Source of the DNA: JACCTH01 sp963761985
GTDB lineage: Bacteria; Actinomycetota; Acidimicrobiia; Spongiisociales; ZC4RG35
Assembly (NCBI GenBank): GCA_963761985.1
Contig: CAVXIT010000006.1
Span: forward strand, 53,064 to 117,063
Reading direction: 5' to 3'
DNA: 64,000 bases
Part shown: piece after piece, positions 18,365-27,448 of the stretch
How the letters are laid out: each line of letters begins with the position of its first letter
Numbering within the stretch: the stretch's first letter is position 1
Position numbers and translations under genes: made by a program
Notes under the pieces: generated by a model
What the model was told of the DNA's origin: nothing
The model's input: the letters and a program-made list of their open reading frames with translations, nothing else
Database searches by the model: none

Positions 18365-18953
18365 TCAAATGCGACTCATGGCGGCATTCGCACGTTTTAT
18401 GAACCTGTGACGTTGACGATCGCTGGCTTGGTCCATCCCGTAGCAGGCGACCCACTGGACGGGGGTCCTGAACCCGCAAAGCGCTCGCAACCCGCGGAGC
18501 GCCACACGCTTACCCGGCTCGCCCCCGACGGCGTTGGCCAACTTGGACGATCCATGAGTCGTGACCACTGAGATAGACCTCATCTGTGTCAAGAGTGGTT
18601 TCACCCGCTTGGCCCTGGCCGGCACGGCGTAGAGCAACGCCCTCGATCCAAACGCGATCGATCCATCCCTTGAGGATGGCCGGCTGTCCCCCCCACCAGG
18701 TCGGGTAAACCAGAACGAGCGCTTCCGCGTCGCGAAGCCTTCGCGCCTGATCAGCAACTGCGGGTTTCTCATCCGGACCGGCACGCTGCAATCGGTGCTC
18801 TTCCGCCGAGAAAACGGGATCGAAATTCTCAGCGTAAAGATCCAGGAGGTCAACTTGATGGCCCCTGCTGTTGAGAGCCTCGACGACTTGGTCCCGCAAG
18901 ATGGAGCAGAAGCTTCCCTCCACCGGGTGCGCGTACACGACGAGAACTCTCAC
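18365..18953 (-). CDS. flavodoxin-fold NAD(P)H quinone reductase A (frameshifted)
   Basis: It starts at GTG 18953 (VRVLVVYAHPVEGSF). The NQO-like FMN-binding pattern YPTWWGGQPAILKGW is intact. Near 18630 the frame shifts from WIEGVAL into a frame continuing RVKPLLTQMRSISVVTTHGS to the stop at 18365. Expected product is about 195 residues. The start overlaps the stop of paralogue B in GTGA. NQO-family enzymes perform two-electron reduction of quinones. Tandem paralogous pairs suggest redox or xenobiotic detoxification. Confidence 0.8.
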
Positions 18954-19543
18954 AAGGCTGCAAGAGTGCGCTCGACCTTGCTGAGGAAGGAGCGGCGTTT
19001 TTCGGGCATAGACCCGTCGACTTTGTACATCGCGACCCACTTCGAGCGTGTCGAAGGATTGCAAACCAATCGCAAGGTGCGCACCAGCATGCGCCGACCG
19101 GCGTCGTTGAAGAATTTGCTGTACCACCACGACGACCCATAGGTCGTCACTCCCACGATCCGCCGGATCAGCCGTCAGGTTCGGCACTCACCTTGTGATT
19201 GCGAGGGTCGATCACAAATGCCACTCCCGGCACCAACACCCTCTCCAACCAGCCTTTGAGCATCGCCGGCAATCCCCACCACCAGGTCGGATAGACAAAG
19301 ATCAAGGCTTCGGCGTTAGTGACAAGTTCTGCATACCGCCGCACTTGCTCCGAACAGATGGGGGCTGGACGTGTGATAGGCGATTCGTTCATCCGCGGTC
19401 ATCCGCGGATCGAATCTGTCCTCGTAGAGACTGATCGAGTCGACGACGTGTCCGGCTTGTGTAAGAGCGGTCAGCGCGGTTTCGAAGAGGGCATGGCTAA
19501 AGCTGTCGCGGCGGGGATGGGCATGCACCACCAGAACCTGCAT
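18950..19543 (-). CDS. flavodoxin-fold NAD(P)H quinone reductase B (two frameshifts)
   Basis: The protein must be read in three pieces: MQVLVVHAHPRRDSFSHALF (from 19543), then the FMN-site segment YPTWWWGLPAMLKGW up to about 19170, then GVTTYGSSWWYSKFFNDAG to the stop at 18950. Shifts lie near 19385 and 19165. The architecture equals paralogue A, and the two genes overlap by GTGA. Two indels could mean sequence error or real loss. No other decay (no internal stop within a piece) is visible. Confidence 0.75.
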
Positions 19544-19835
19544 TCATTCTTACGCTAACCAGCGGGCTCATCAGGAGCTTGCCGGTGCAACGATCGGCTC
19601 GACACACGGATTTAGTCCGCTATTGATCGACCGAAGCGCTGAGAGGTCCTAAACGCCAGTGGTCAGCAACTCGACAATCTCGCCATCCATCAGGCCGTGC
19701 CGCGAACAGCAATTGCCACGTTTCGATTCGACCGAATGAACGCCGAGCCTTCATGCTCGGCCATTGCTGCCCTTAGAGTGATCGCGCCGCCGGGCACCAC
19801 AGGACCTGACTTCTCTCTGAAGGGAGAGCCGAAGT
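19544..19835. other. intergenic region without a recognised gene
   Basis: These 292 bases lie between divergent genes for reductase B and epoxide hydrolase. They must hold both promoters. I see no conserved small ORF, no tRNA and no strong hairpin. Confidence 0.5.
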
Positions 19836-20987
19836 ATGCGGATGCAGATCGAGCCTTTCACGGTGGCCGTGTCGGCCTCGTCCCTCGACGATCTGCACGA
19901 GCGTCTCACCCGGACTGGCTGGCCCGACGAGGTCCCAGACGCGGGCTGGGACTATGGTGCCAATCTCGCCTACATGCGCGAGCTGGTCGAATACTGGCGG
20001 ATCGCGTACAACTGGCGAGCCTCCGAGCGCGCCATGAACGCGCTGCCCCACTTTCGCGCTCAAGTGCAGGGCTTTGGTATCCATCTGATCCACCAGCCCG
20101 GGCGGGGTCCCGACCCCTTGCCGCTTCTGATCACCCACGGCTGGCCCAGCTCGTTCGTTGAGATGCTCGACCTCATCCCCCGGCTCGCAGATCCGGGCGG
20201 GCACGGCGGCGATCCGGCCGACGCCTTCGATGTGATCGTGCCGTCCATTCCCGGTTTCGGCTTCTCAGACCGCCCGGGACGGGGAATGACCCGGAGCCGC
20301 GTGGCAGGGCTCTGGGCCGCGCTCATGGAGGGTCTCGGCTACCCGCGCTACGCACTGCACGCCAACGACATCGGCGCGGTGGTCTCGGGTTGGCTTGCCG
20401 CGGACCAACCGGAGCGGATCATCGTGCTCCACACCCTCATGCCGACCTTCCCACCTCCGGTGGTCGGAGACGACGTACTCCCGCCTACGCAAGCGGAGCG
20501 AGAATACGCTCGCTTGCAGGAAAGCTGGGACCGAGAGGAAGGCGGCTATAACCGGATTCAGGAGACCCGCCCGCAAACTCTGGCCTACGGCTTGCACGAC
20601 TCGCCGGCCGGGCTCGCGGCCTGGATCGTGGAGAAGTGGCTCGCCTGGACGGGCGAGCCGGTCGAAGCGGCTCGGCGGCTAAGCCGCGACCTTCTTCTCA
20701 CCAATATCACCCTCTATTGGGTCACCGGCACCGCCAACGCGGCCAACCGCTCCTACCTCGAGCGCGCCCGGGAGTCCCGCACCATAAGCGAGCGAATCAC
20801 GGTGCCAACTGGCGTCGCTCTGACCACCGAGCCCATCCAGCGGCCGCCACGCGAGTGGGCCGAGCGGAGCTTTGCGGACATCCGCCGGTGGGTGGACCTA
20901 CCGCGTGGTGGCCACTTCGTCGCGGCGGAGGCCCCGGACGTGCTCGCTGAGGAGCTGCGCACGTTCTTTCGGTCGTTCCGACGCTAA
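19836..20987 (+). CDS. epoxide hydrolase (microsomal-type, EHN plus alpha/beta hydrolase)
   Basis: The N-terminal EHN domain (about residues 1-90, GWDYGANLAYMRELVEYW) precedes an alpha/beta-hydrolase core with oxyanion HGWPSSF (101-107), nucleophile D178 in HANDIGA and C-terminal H360 in RGGHF. The length of 383 is normal for the family. The ATG lies 11 bases after GAAGGGAG. It opens epoxides to diols by an ester intermediate. It sits just left of the tRNA(CAT) fragment, so it appears to be host rather than island DNA. Confidence 0.93.
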   Translation: MRMQIEPFTVAVSASSLDDLHERLTRTGWPDEVPDAGWDYGANLAYMRELVEYWRIAYNWRASERAMNALPHFRAQVQGFGIHLIHQPGRGPDPLPLLITHGWPSSFVEMLDLIPRLADPGGHGGDPADAFDVIVPSIPGFGFSDRPGRGMTRSRVAGLWAALMEGLGYPRYALHANDIGAVVSGWLAADQPERIIVLHTLMPTFPPPVVGDDVLPPTQAEREYARLQESWDREEGGYNRIQETRPQTLAYGLHDSPAGLAAWIVEKWLAWTGEPVEAARRLSRDLLLTNITLYWVTGTANAANRSYLERARESRTISERITVPTGVALTTEPIQRPPREWAERSFADIRRWVDLPRGGHFVAAEAPDVLAEELRTFFRSFRR

Positions 20988-21013
20988 ACCTTTTGAGTTT
21001 GAACGACTGACAG

Positions 21014-21057
21014 TGGGCCCGGCAGGCTTCGAAACTGCACCGACGGATTATGAGTCC
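21014..21057 (-). repeat. 3'-half copy of the tRNA(CAT) gene (candidate att site)
   Basis: The sequence matches the T arm and anticodon-loop side of the intact tRNA at 26347-26421 with one substitution and one missing base, in the same orientation. It begins at the discriminator position (TGGGCCCGG) and stops after the anticodon loop (GAGTCC). Fragments of this extent are typical of tyrosine-integrase attachment sites at tRNA 3' ends. Confidence 0.75.
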
Positions 21058-21235
21058 CTCTCGGCGTCGATATGCCCTGAAGAAACAGCGAATTTTGAAG
21101 GCCTAGTGCCGCGTGTGCGCCCGTCCGGAGACGCTTCTAGGTAATCAAAATGCTGATAGAGCGGTAACCGCCCCTGCGAACGGCATGCTTGCTCACGTCG
21201 GGTAAGCGTCGACCAGGTGGAATACACTCTCGCGG

Positions 21236-21832
21236 ATGGTTGGCGCTCCGGCCCGGCCCAACGGGCTCATCTGGGGGGCTCGTGTTGCGGTTGTCGGGTC
21301 CTTGCTTTGCATCACCTTGATCGCACTCCTTCACGCACTTGAGCCAGAGTTCAACGGCAGCAACGCGGTAAGCGAGTATGCATTGGGCGACTTCGGATGG
21401 TTGATGAACATCGCCTTCTTCTCAGCTGCGGCCGGCATCGGCGCGCTTGCGTTCGTCTTCCGCAGATCTTTGGCACGTTCCAATACTGCTATCGCTGGAA
21501 TCATTCTCCTCTCGCTCGCGGCAGTCGCGTGGCTTTGCTCGGGCGCGGGCAACATTGATCCCGAGGGCGCGGAGGAAACTACGTCCGGACTGATTCACGG
21601 GATCGGCTTTCTCCTCGGGTTGCCGACGAGGCTCGCAGCACCGCTCGTCCTGGCCGCTGCTTTCCGCCGCGACGAGCGTTGGGCCACCCACCGGCGACTC
21701 ACCCTCGCCCTGGGAATCACAGCACTCGCAGCCGAGGTCGCTGGCTTCGCGGATCTTGCATCTGTGGTGACGCTTCGGCTGGCGCTCGCTCTCTGGCTCA
21801 TCTGGGTCGCGCTCACGGGGCGCGCGTTCTGA
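21236..21832 (+). CDS. DUF998-family integral membrane protein
   Basis: 198 residues with about six hydrophobic helices. The family pattern is seen in NAVSEYALGDFGWLMNIAFF (about residues 43-62), a conserved SxY...GxxG(W) region. Function is unknown for the family. It is the first gene inside the segment bounded by the tRNA(CAT) fragment. No strong ribosome site precedes the ATG. Confidence 0.8.
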   Translation: MVGAPARPNGLIWGARVAVVGSLLCITLIALLHALEPEFNGSNAVSEYALGDFGWLMNIAFFSAAAGIGALAFVFRRSLARSNTAIAGIILLSLAAVAWLCSGAGNIDPEGAEETTSGLIHGIGFLLGLPTRLAAPLVLAAAFRRDERWATHRRLTLALGITALAAEVAGFADLASVVTLRLALALWLIWVALTGRAF

Positions 21833-21921
21833 CTGGCGATATAGCCCGCCTTGAATAGCTCCTCTGATCAACGGATTTCAAATCCGCCGCTCGACTCTCC
21901 TAAACCTGAACTAAGAGATCA

Positions 21922-22233
21922 ATGTCATATGTCGACGCCGCGAAGAACCAGAGAGATCTTGTGATCGATCGGGCCGAGCCGGAGCGAAGCATGAGCCGAC
22001 AACGTGATCCAGCGTTCCTCACTCTTGACGCGCCTATGGAGAAACCGATCGCCAGACCACGTCATGGGGCCCTCGAACCATCGGATCCAGAACTTGACTC
22101 CGAGTTGATTGACATGGCAGCGATGGATTCCTTCCCTGCCTCGGACCCACCACCGTTTTGGAACTTGAACCCGCGACCACGCCGAGACGAAGGGCGTGAT
22201 CAGCGAACCCGCCAAGCCCCAAGGCCTGACTAA
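21922..22233 (+). CDS. small protein with SFPASDPP motif
   Basis: 103 residues, charged and probably disordered. The segment DMAAMDSFPASDPPPFW (about residues 64-80) is a motif I recognise from many short bacterial proteins annotated as hypothetical, which supports a real gene. No catalytic domain is seen. It has no clear partner. Confidence 0.55.
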   Translation: MSYVDAAKNQRDLVIDRAEPERSMSRQRDPAFLTLDAPMEKPIARPRHGALEPSDPELDSELIDMAAMDSFPASDPPPFWNLNPRPRRDEGRDQRTRQAPRPD

Positions 22234-22268
22234 AGGGCGTCGCTTGCGTCGGACGAGCTGTTCGCGGG

Positions 22269-22718
22269 TTAGCGGCCGTCGAGCCGGCTCAAGAGGTCTC
22301 TCAGCTTCTTCAGGTCAGGGGCGCTGAGGTGCGCGCTGAAATGCCGGTCGAGGTCCTCTAGATGTACTTCCGTCGCGGCCGCCAGCACCTCAAGGCCGCG
22401 GGCGGTCAGACGAGCCCAGAGGACCCGCCGATCGGTGGGGCACGGCACCCGCGCGATATAGCCATTTTCCTCGAGCCGATCGACCAGGCGTGTGGCGCCG
22501 CTCGATGTGAGTACTAGGGCCTCGCCCAGATCAGTTATCGGCATCTGGCGATCCGGCGAGTGAGCCAACCGCAGCAACGCCTCATACCAAACAATCGAGA
22601 TACCCACCCGGGCGCGCAGTGAGCGGTCAAAAACCCGATGAAGCCGGCGTTGGGTCTCGACTAGCCGGCCGTAGTCCTTGATTCGCTGATCGTCGATGAG
22701 ACTGGCTTTTGCGGTCAC
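22269..22718 (-). CDS. MarR-family transcriptional repressor
   Basis: A winged-helix MarR protein of 149 residues with the DNA-binding segment ITDLGEALVLTSSGATRLVDRL (helices about 60-80) and the wing CPTDRRVLWARLTARG. GTG start at 22718. It is divergent from yceI, and the 88-base intergenic region contains a long operator-like inverted repeat. It most probably represses itself and yceI. The inducer is unknown. Confidence 0.9.
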   Translation of the reverse strand: MTAKASLIDDQRIKDYGRLVETQRRLHRVFDRSLRARVGISIVWYEALLRLAHSPDRQMPITDLGEALVLTSSGATRLVDRLEENGYIARVPCPTDRRVLWARLTARGLEVLAAATEVHLEDLDRHFSAHLSAPDLKKLRDLLSRLDGR

Positions 22719-22735
22719 GTGACAACTCTACCTAG

Positions 22736-22785
22736 ATACCTGCCAACGCAGGAATTTTGCACGCAATATCTGCGTTAGCAGGTAT
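22736..22785. promoter_or_regulatory. probable MarR operator, nested inverted repeats
   Basis: Arms ATACCTGCCAACGCAG (22736-22751) and CTGCGTTAGCAGGTAT (22770-22785) are inverted copies with one mismatch and an 18-base spacer. Each arm contains a smaller palindrome, CTGC-NNNN-GCAG. This gives two adjacent dimer sites covering the divergent promoters of marR and yceI. Confidence 0.8.
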
Positions 22786-22806
22786 ATCCGCTACAGAAGG
22801 AAGAAA

Positions 22807-23379
22807 GTGACCACCGAGGTAAGAACACGTTCAGTGAAGAAAGAAGTCGCCGGCCAGTACCTCATCGACCCGACACACAGCCGAATCGGATTTGTCGCCA
22901 GGCACGCCATGGTCAGCAAGGTGCGGGGAACCTTCAATGAGTTCGAGGGCGGCGGCTACTTCGACATGGACGATCCGGGCAAATCGAGCCTGGCGCTAAC
23001 CATCAAGGCCGCCAGCATCGACACCCGCAGCCCCGATCGCGATGCGCACCTGCGCAGCAACGACTTCTTCGACATGGGCTCCTACCCGGAGATCAAGTTC
23101 GACTCGACTTCCGTCGATCACCTCGGCGGCGACCGCTACCAGATCACGGGCGACCTGACCATCAAGGGCGTTACGAAATCTGTCGCCTTCGACGTCAGCT
23201 ACAACGGCAGCGCAGTCGATCCCTATGGAAACGGCCGAATCGGCCTGGAAGGCAAGGCGACTGTCAATCGTAAGGACTGGGGTGTGAGCTGGAACGCCCC
23301 GCTCGAGGCGGGTGGCGTGCTCGTCAGCGAGAACGTCACCCTCGAGTTCGAAGTTTCCGCGATCCGTACCGAAAATTAG
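22807..23379 (+). CDS. YceI-family lipid-binding protein
   Basis: 190 residues with the YceI lipocalin-like barrel: YLIDPTHSRIGFVARHAM, KVRGTFNEFEG, LRSNDFFDMGSYPEIKF and DLTIKGVTKSVAFDV. The GTG follows AGAAGGAAGAAA. No signal peptide is seen, so the protein is cytoplasmic unless the start is wrong. YceI proteins bind polyprenyl or isoprenoid chains and are often stress induced. The divergent MarR gene and shared operator indicate joint control. Confidence 0.92.
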   Translation: MTTEVRTRSVKKEVAGQYLIDPTHSRIGFVARHAMVSKVRGTFNEFEGGGYFDMDDPGKSSLALTIKAASIDTRSPDRDAHLRSNDFFDMGSYPEIKFDSTSVDHLGGDRYQITGDLTIKGVTKSVAFDVSYNGSAVDPYGNGRIGLEGKATVNRKDWGVSWNAPLEAGGVLVSENVTLEFEVSAIRTEN

Positions 23380-23487
23380 CGAAGCCGCCTTCATTGGACC
23401 CAAGAATCGAGGATCTTTCAGCATGGATATCTTGGGGCCGGGTTCGATCCGGCATCGGCCCGCCGACAACCCGAACGGGGTAAAAAA

Positions 23488-24148
23488 ATGACGACACTGG
23501 CACGTGAGCCGATCCGGTTCCTGGTCTTTTCCGCATCGATGAGAACCGGCTCCCTCAATTCGAAGCTGGCCGAACTCGCCGTCGAGACGATCGCCGCCAA
23601 CGGAGGAGCCGTCGATCTGGCGTCGATGGAGGAGTTCGACTCACCATCGTTCGATGCCGACGACGAATCAGAGGTCGGTTTGCCATCCGGCGCGCAGAAT
23701 TTCAGGGAGCGCCTGGAAGCGTCCGATGGCTTCGTCATAGCTTCGCCGGAGTACAACGGCTCCATGCCCGGCACGCTCAAGAACGTGATCGATTGGGTGT
23801 CGCGCGCGGCCCCAGCCCTTCAACGAGCGCCACGGGCTGTTGCTGTCCGCCTCCCCATCGATGGCGGGTGGCAACCGCGGCCTCTGGGCTCTAAGAGTGC
23901 CCTTCGAACACCTGGGCGCCAGGATCTATCCGGACATGTTCTCGCTGGCACGAGCGCATCAGGCGTTCAGCAACGGACGAATCGCCGATTCGAGGCTGCA
24001 GGACCGCTTCGACGCGAACATCGCCAACTTCATGGACCTGGTCGAGGCAGCCACGCACTACCCGTGCGTGAAGCGAGCGTGGGTCGAATACCTGGGTGAG
24101 GATCCTGACCCGGCGTACGACCGGGTCGAAGCGACGGCCATCAGGTAA
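23488..24148 (+). CDS. NADPH-dependent FMN reductase (frameshifted)
   Basis: The flavodoxin-like FMN_red domain has phosphate loop SASMRTGSLNSKLA (about residues 15-28) and SPEYNGSMPGTLKNVIDW. Near 23820 the frame shifts; the second frame reads NERHGLLLSASPSMAGGNRG through to the stop at 24148. Expected product is about 220 residues. It lies 20 bases before the flavin-dependent monooxygenase-like gene, which suggests a reductase-oxygenase pair. Confidence 0.82.
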
Positions 24149-24168
24149 CGGCGGATCGAATTCTGAGC

Positions 24169-25190
24169 GTGAAGAAGATCGGATTCCTTTCCTTCGGCCA
24201 CTGGACGGCCAGCGCGGGGTCGCGTACGCGCTCGGCGTCCGACGCCCTCTCGCAGTCGATCGAACTGGCGGTAGCGGCCGAGGAGCTGGGTGCCGACGGC
24301 GCCTACTTCCGCGTGCACCATTTCGCCCGTCAGCTCGGCTCGCCTTTCCCCCTGCTGGCCGCGGTGGGGGCGAGGACGTCGCGGATCGAGATCGGTACGG
24401 CCGTCATCGACATGCGCTACGAGAACCCCATGTACTTCGTCGAGGACGCAGGCGCCGCTGACTTGATCTCAGGCGGGCGCCTCCAGCTCGGTATCAGCCG
24501 GGGGTCGCCCGAGCAGGTGATAGACGGCTGGCGCTATTTCGGTTACCAGCCGGCGGAGGGAGACACCGATGCCGACTTGGCCCGCAAACGTACCGAGGTT
24601 GTGCTCGAATTGCTGGAGGGCCAGGGTTTCGCCGACCCCAACCCGCGGCCGATGTTCCCTAACCCGCCCGGCCTGCTGCGGTTGGAGCCGCACTCGGAAG
24701 GGCTGCGGGAGCGTATCTGGTGGGGTTCGGGCTCAAACGCCACCGGGGTGTGGGCCGCCCGGCTGGGCATGAACCTGCAGTCCTCCACTCTCAAGTTCGA
24801 TGAGTCGGGCGAGCCGCTCCATGTCCAGCAGCGCAAACAGATCGAGGCCTACCGCCAAGCCTGGGCGGAGGCCGGTCACACTCGCCAGCCCCGGGTGTCG
24901 GTGAGCCGCAGCATCTTCGCTTTGACCACCGACCTGGACAGGGCGTACTTCGGCCAAGACCGCAACTCCAGCGACCAAATCGGCATGATCGACGAGAACA
25001 CCCGGGCGATCTTCGGGCGGTCTACGCGGCCGAACCCGACGTGTTGGTGGACCAGCTCGCCAAGGACGAGGCCGTCCAGGCAGCTGACACCCTGTTGTTG
25101 ACGGTGCCGAACCAGCTCGGTGTGGATTACAACGTCCACGTTCTCGAGGACATCCTGACAACCGTGGCACCCTCGCTCGGCTGGCGCTGA
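24169..25190 (+). CDS. LLM-class (luciferase-like) flavin-dependent oxidoreductase (frameshifted)
   Basis: A bacterial-luciferase-like TIM barrel: GADGAYFRVHHFARQLGSPF, IEIGTAVIDMRYENP and LQLGISRGSPEQVI. The GTG start is at 24169. Near 25015 the frame shifts from AIFGR to a frame reading AAEPDVLVDQLAKDEAV, which ends TVAPSLGWR at 25190. Full length is about 340 residues. It may use reduced FMN from the adjacent reductase, or F420. The substrate is unknown. Confidence 0.85.
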
Positions 25191-25206
25191 GCCCGATCAC
25201 TATCAA

Positions 25207-25362
25207 CCGGGCATGACGACGCTGATGCAGGTCGGCTGTGATGCGGTCAACATCTAAGCCCAACTCGCCCGTGTAACGCAGGTCGGTCTCTTTAAGAGCG
25301 TCCTGTTGTGCGAAGAGCTTGTCATGCATGTCCCAGAAGCGACCTTGGCCGGCACCGCGCTG
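25207..25362 (-). pseudogene. remnant of DsbA-like thioredoxin domain (NhaA-fusion type)
   Basis: On the minus strand one frame reads GQGRFWDMHDKLFAQQDAL then TGELGLDVDRITADLHQRRHA. That is the helical insert and following strand of DsbA-fold domains, as in NhaA C-terminal fusions. It has no start, CxxC motif or downstream strands, and neighbouring sequence is unrelated. It is a truncated relic inside the tRNA(CAT)-bounded segment. The rest of 25191-25591 shows no other recognisable gene. Confidence 0.6.
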
Positions 25363-25591
25363 GCGTTCTCGGGCTCAATTAAGCGTCGCACCCCACCCGA
25401 AAGGGAGTCCAATTCCAAACGCTTCGGGGCGACTCGCAGAAATGCAGCAGCGTCGGGACAATCCCGAGTTGATCAGATCCAGTCCTACTCGATGGTGTTG
25501 ATGCGAGCGTATACCCACCTCTGGGGGCGCCCTCTACCTGATGGTCGCTGCTGCGGGAACGCGAGCGCCATACTCGTTCGACCAATCATCT

Positions 25592-26215
25592 ATGACCACT
25601 GTCACGTTGCTCGCACTCGACCTCGTCGGCGTCTTCGCGTTCGCCCTCAATGGCGGGTTGGTCGCGATTAGAACCACACGAGTCGACCTTGTTGGCGTCG
25701 TTAGTCTCGCCATGATCACCGCCCTGGGCGGAGGCATCCTGCGCGACCTGCTCCTCGACGATCTGCCGCCGGAGACGTTCACCGACTGGCGCTACCTCGC
25801 CATCGCGTCTGGGGCGGGACTCCTCGCGTTTTTCGTCAGCCCTCGCCTCGCGAAGTTTACGACGATGATCGGCGCGCTCGATGCTGCCGGCCTCGGGCTC
25901 TTTGCGGTCACCGGAGCAATCAAGGCCCTGGAGCTCGGTGTCGGATCCCCCCAGGCGATCATTCTCGGAGCGCTTACCGGCGTTGGCGGCGGAACTGTAC
26001 GGGACGTGCTCCTCGGCCAGGTCCCGAGCGTGCTGCGCAGCGGTCTCTACGCCATCCCCGCCCTCATCGCCGCCGGCGTGACCGTCGTCGGTTGGCAAGC
26101 TGGCATCGCCGGACTCGCAACCGGGATCACCGCTGCGGTGATCTGTTTCGTCGTGCGCATGATCGGCATCCGCTACGACCTAAACGCCCCGTTCCCGCCG
26201 GGGACGAAATCTTGA
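25592..26215 (+). CDS. TRIC/UPF0126-family membrane protein
   Basis: Two copies of the UPF0126 repeat, each three helices and glycine-rich: LDLVGVFAFALNGGLVAIR with GGGILRDLLL, and LDAAGLGLFAVTGAIKAL with GGGTVRDVLL. The family includes prokaryotic TRIC-like cation channels. ATG 25592 is chosen because it directly precedes the first helix; ATG 25541 is possible. It is the last gene before the tRNA(CAT). Confidence 0.9.
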   Translation: MTTVTLLALDLVGVFAFALNGGLVAIRTTRVDLVGVVSLAMITALGGGILRDLLLDDLPPETFTDWRYLAIASGAGLLAFFVSPRLAKFTTMIGALDAAGLGLFAVTGAIKALELGVGSPQAIILGALTGVGGGTVRDVLLGQVPSVLRSGLYAIPALIAAGVTVVGWQAGIAGLATGITAAVICFVVRMIGIRYDLNAPFPPGTKS

Positions 26216-26346
26216 CAGCGGATCTCGACCTCACGGCGGGCCGGTGACAGGCCCGGCGATGTCCAGCTCCAATAGGGGCGGGCCGTTCAAGGTTCGCGCG
26301 GTCCGCCTGCTCGGCCAGCGACCGCCGAGTACGTGCTTTAGACCTG

Positions 26347-26421
26347 TGGGCCCGGCAGGCTTCGAACCTGCAACCGACGGATTATGAGTCCGGCGCTCTG
26401 ACCAGATTGAGCTACGGGCCC
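26347..26421 (-). tRNA. tRNA with CAT anticodon (Met elongator or Ile2)
   Basis: Acceptor stem GGGCCCG/CGGGCCC with discriminator A, D arm GCTC...GAGC, anticodon arm CCGGA-CTCATAA-TCCGT and T arm GCAGG-TTCGAAG-CCTGC. No CCA is encoded. The anticodon CAT with loop CTCATAA fits elongator Met or lysidine-modified Ile2. I cannot decide between them from the sequence alone. Its 3' half is duplicated at 21014-21057. Confidence 0.93.
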
Positions 26422-26480
26422 CGCGCAACCAATTGTATGAAGCCCAAATAAACTGCACGATCGAGAGTCACGGAGGACTG

Positions 26481-26597
26481 ATGGCAAACAAAGACAAGGG
26501 TGGCGCCAAGCAGAAGAAGGCGCCATCCAAAGACCCCAAGCAGAAACGTCAAGAGAAGAAAGAGAAGCAGGCCAAGAACAAACTGCGCGGCAGTTAG
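26481..26597 (+). CDS. 38-residue lysine-rich small protein
   Basis: ATG follows GGAGGACTG closely. The product is strongly basic, with about 14 Lys and 2 Arg in 38 residues, and contains no hydrophobic stretch. A nucleic-acid-binding or ribosome-associated role is possible. The stop overlaps the convergent universal stress gene stop (TTAG). Basic composition and the strong ribosome site support a real gene. Confidence 0.65.
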   Translation: MANKDKGGAKQKKAPSKDPKQKRQEKKEKQAKNKLRGS

Positions 26598-27448
26598 GGA
26601 CGACGGAACTCGCCGTCGACGCGAGCAACTAAAACGTCGCAGGGAACGGTCTCTAGCACGCCATCGGCAACCGTCCCCAGCAGGATCATGCGCGTGGCTC
26701 CGGCGCCACGGTTTGCCACAACGACCAGGTCGGCTCCCCGACGACGGACGACTTCATCGATGGCGGTGGCGGGGTTGCCGTCCACCACCATCGGTTTTAT
26801 CTGTCCCGGCCATTGAGCGACGAACTCTTCCATTCGTTCAACGGCTTTTTTCAGCCGGCGGCTGCGAGCGGCTTCGACTTCGACGTCGAAAAGGCCGCTC
26901 TCGGCCAGGGCGGTGTCCCATCGGTCGGGCAACGAGAAGATCGCCGTCAACTCGGCGCCCGGACACCAGCGCAAGGCTGCATCGACTGCGGTTTGCGAGT
27001 GCACCGAGAAGTCGACCGCGGCCATCACCTTCCGATAGGGGTTACGAGGCTGCCGGCGGACTACCAGCACATCACCGGTTGACATGATCGACACTCGCCG
27101 GGCAATCGGCCCGCAGCGCTCGACGTCGACGGCCGAGGTTCCAACGACGACGATGGCGGCCTTTTTCGCTTCCCGGACCAACTCCCATCCGATCGATCCT
27201 CTGATCGCCTGGTGGGTGATCGGCACTGTTGCTCTCGCTGCCAACCAGTTGGCCACGTCGACGAGATTCTTTTGATAGTGCTCGAAGAGAATGCGACCCA
27301 GACCCTCATCGAGGAAGGCGTCGCTCGAAGACTCGTTGACGGAAACCAAATGAAGCGGCAACCCGTGGAGGTCAGCCAACAAGCGAGCACGCTCGGCGAC
27401 CCGGCGACCGATCGGTGACAAGTCGATGCCGGCCACGACTTGATCGGT
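26594..27448 (-). CDS. two-domain universal stress protein (UspA family)
   Basis: Tandem Usp domains: domain 1 (VVAGIDLSPIGRRVAERA to VVVGTSAVDVERCGPIARRV) and domain 2 (KVMAAVDFSVHSQTAVDAAL to VVVANRGAGATRMILLGTVAD). Domain 2 keeps an approximate ATP-binding G-x2-G-x9-G(S/T) element. TTG 27448 is chosen because GGAGGGA lies 7-8 bases upstream, and it overlaps the aat stop in TTGA. Such proteins respond to starvation or redox stress. Confidence 0.9.
   Translation of the reverse strand, partial: TDQVVAGIDLSPIGRRVAERARLLADLHGLPLHLVSVNESSSDAFLDEGLGRILFEHYQKNLVDVANWLAARATVPITHQAIRGSIGWELVREAKKAAIVVVGTSAVDVERCGPIARRVSIMSTGDVLVVRRQPRNPYRKVMAAVDFSVHSQTAVDAALRWCPGAELTAIFSLPDRWDTALAESGLFDVEVEAARSRRLKKAVERMEEFVAQWPGQIKPMVVDGNPATAIDEVVRRRGADLVVVANRGAGATRMILLGTVADGVLETVPCDVLVARVDGEFRRP

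Noticed and set aside
21850..21900. possible tRNA-Ser remnant (GGATTTCAAATCC)
   Set aside because: It has anticodon-arm-like symmetry but no T arm or acceptor match in the expected places.
23420..23470. T-arm-like GGTTCGATCC before the FMN reductase gene
   Set aside because: Stem pairing fails for a tRNA T arm and no rest of the cloverleaf is present.
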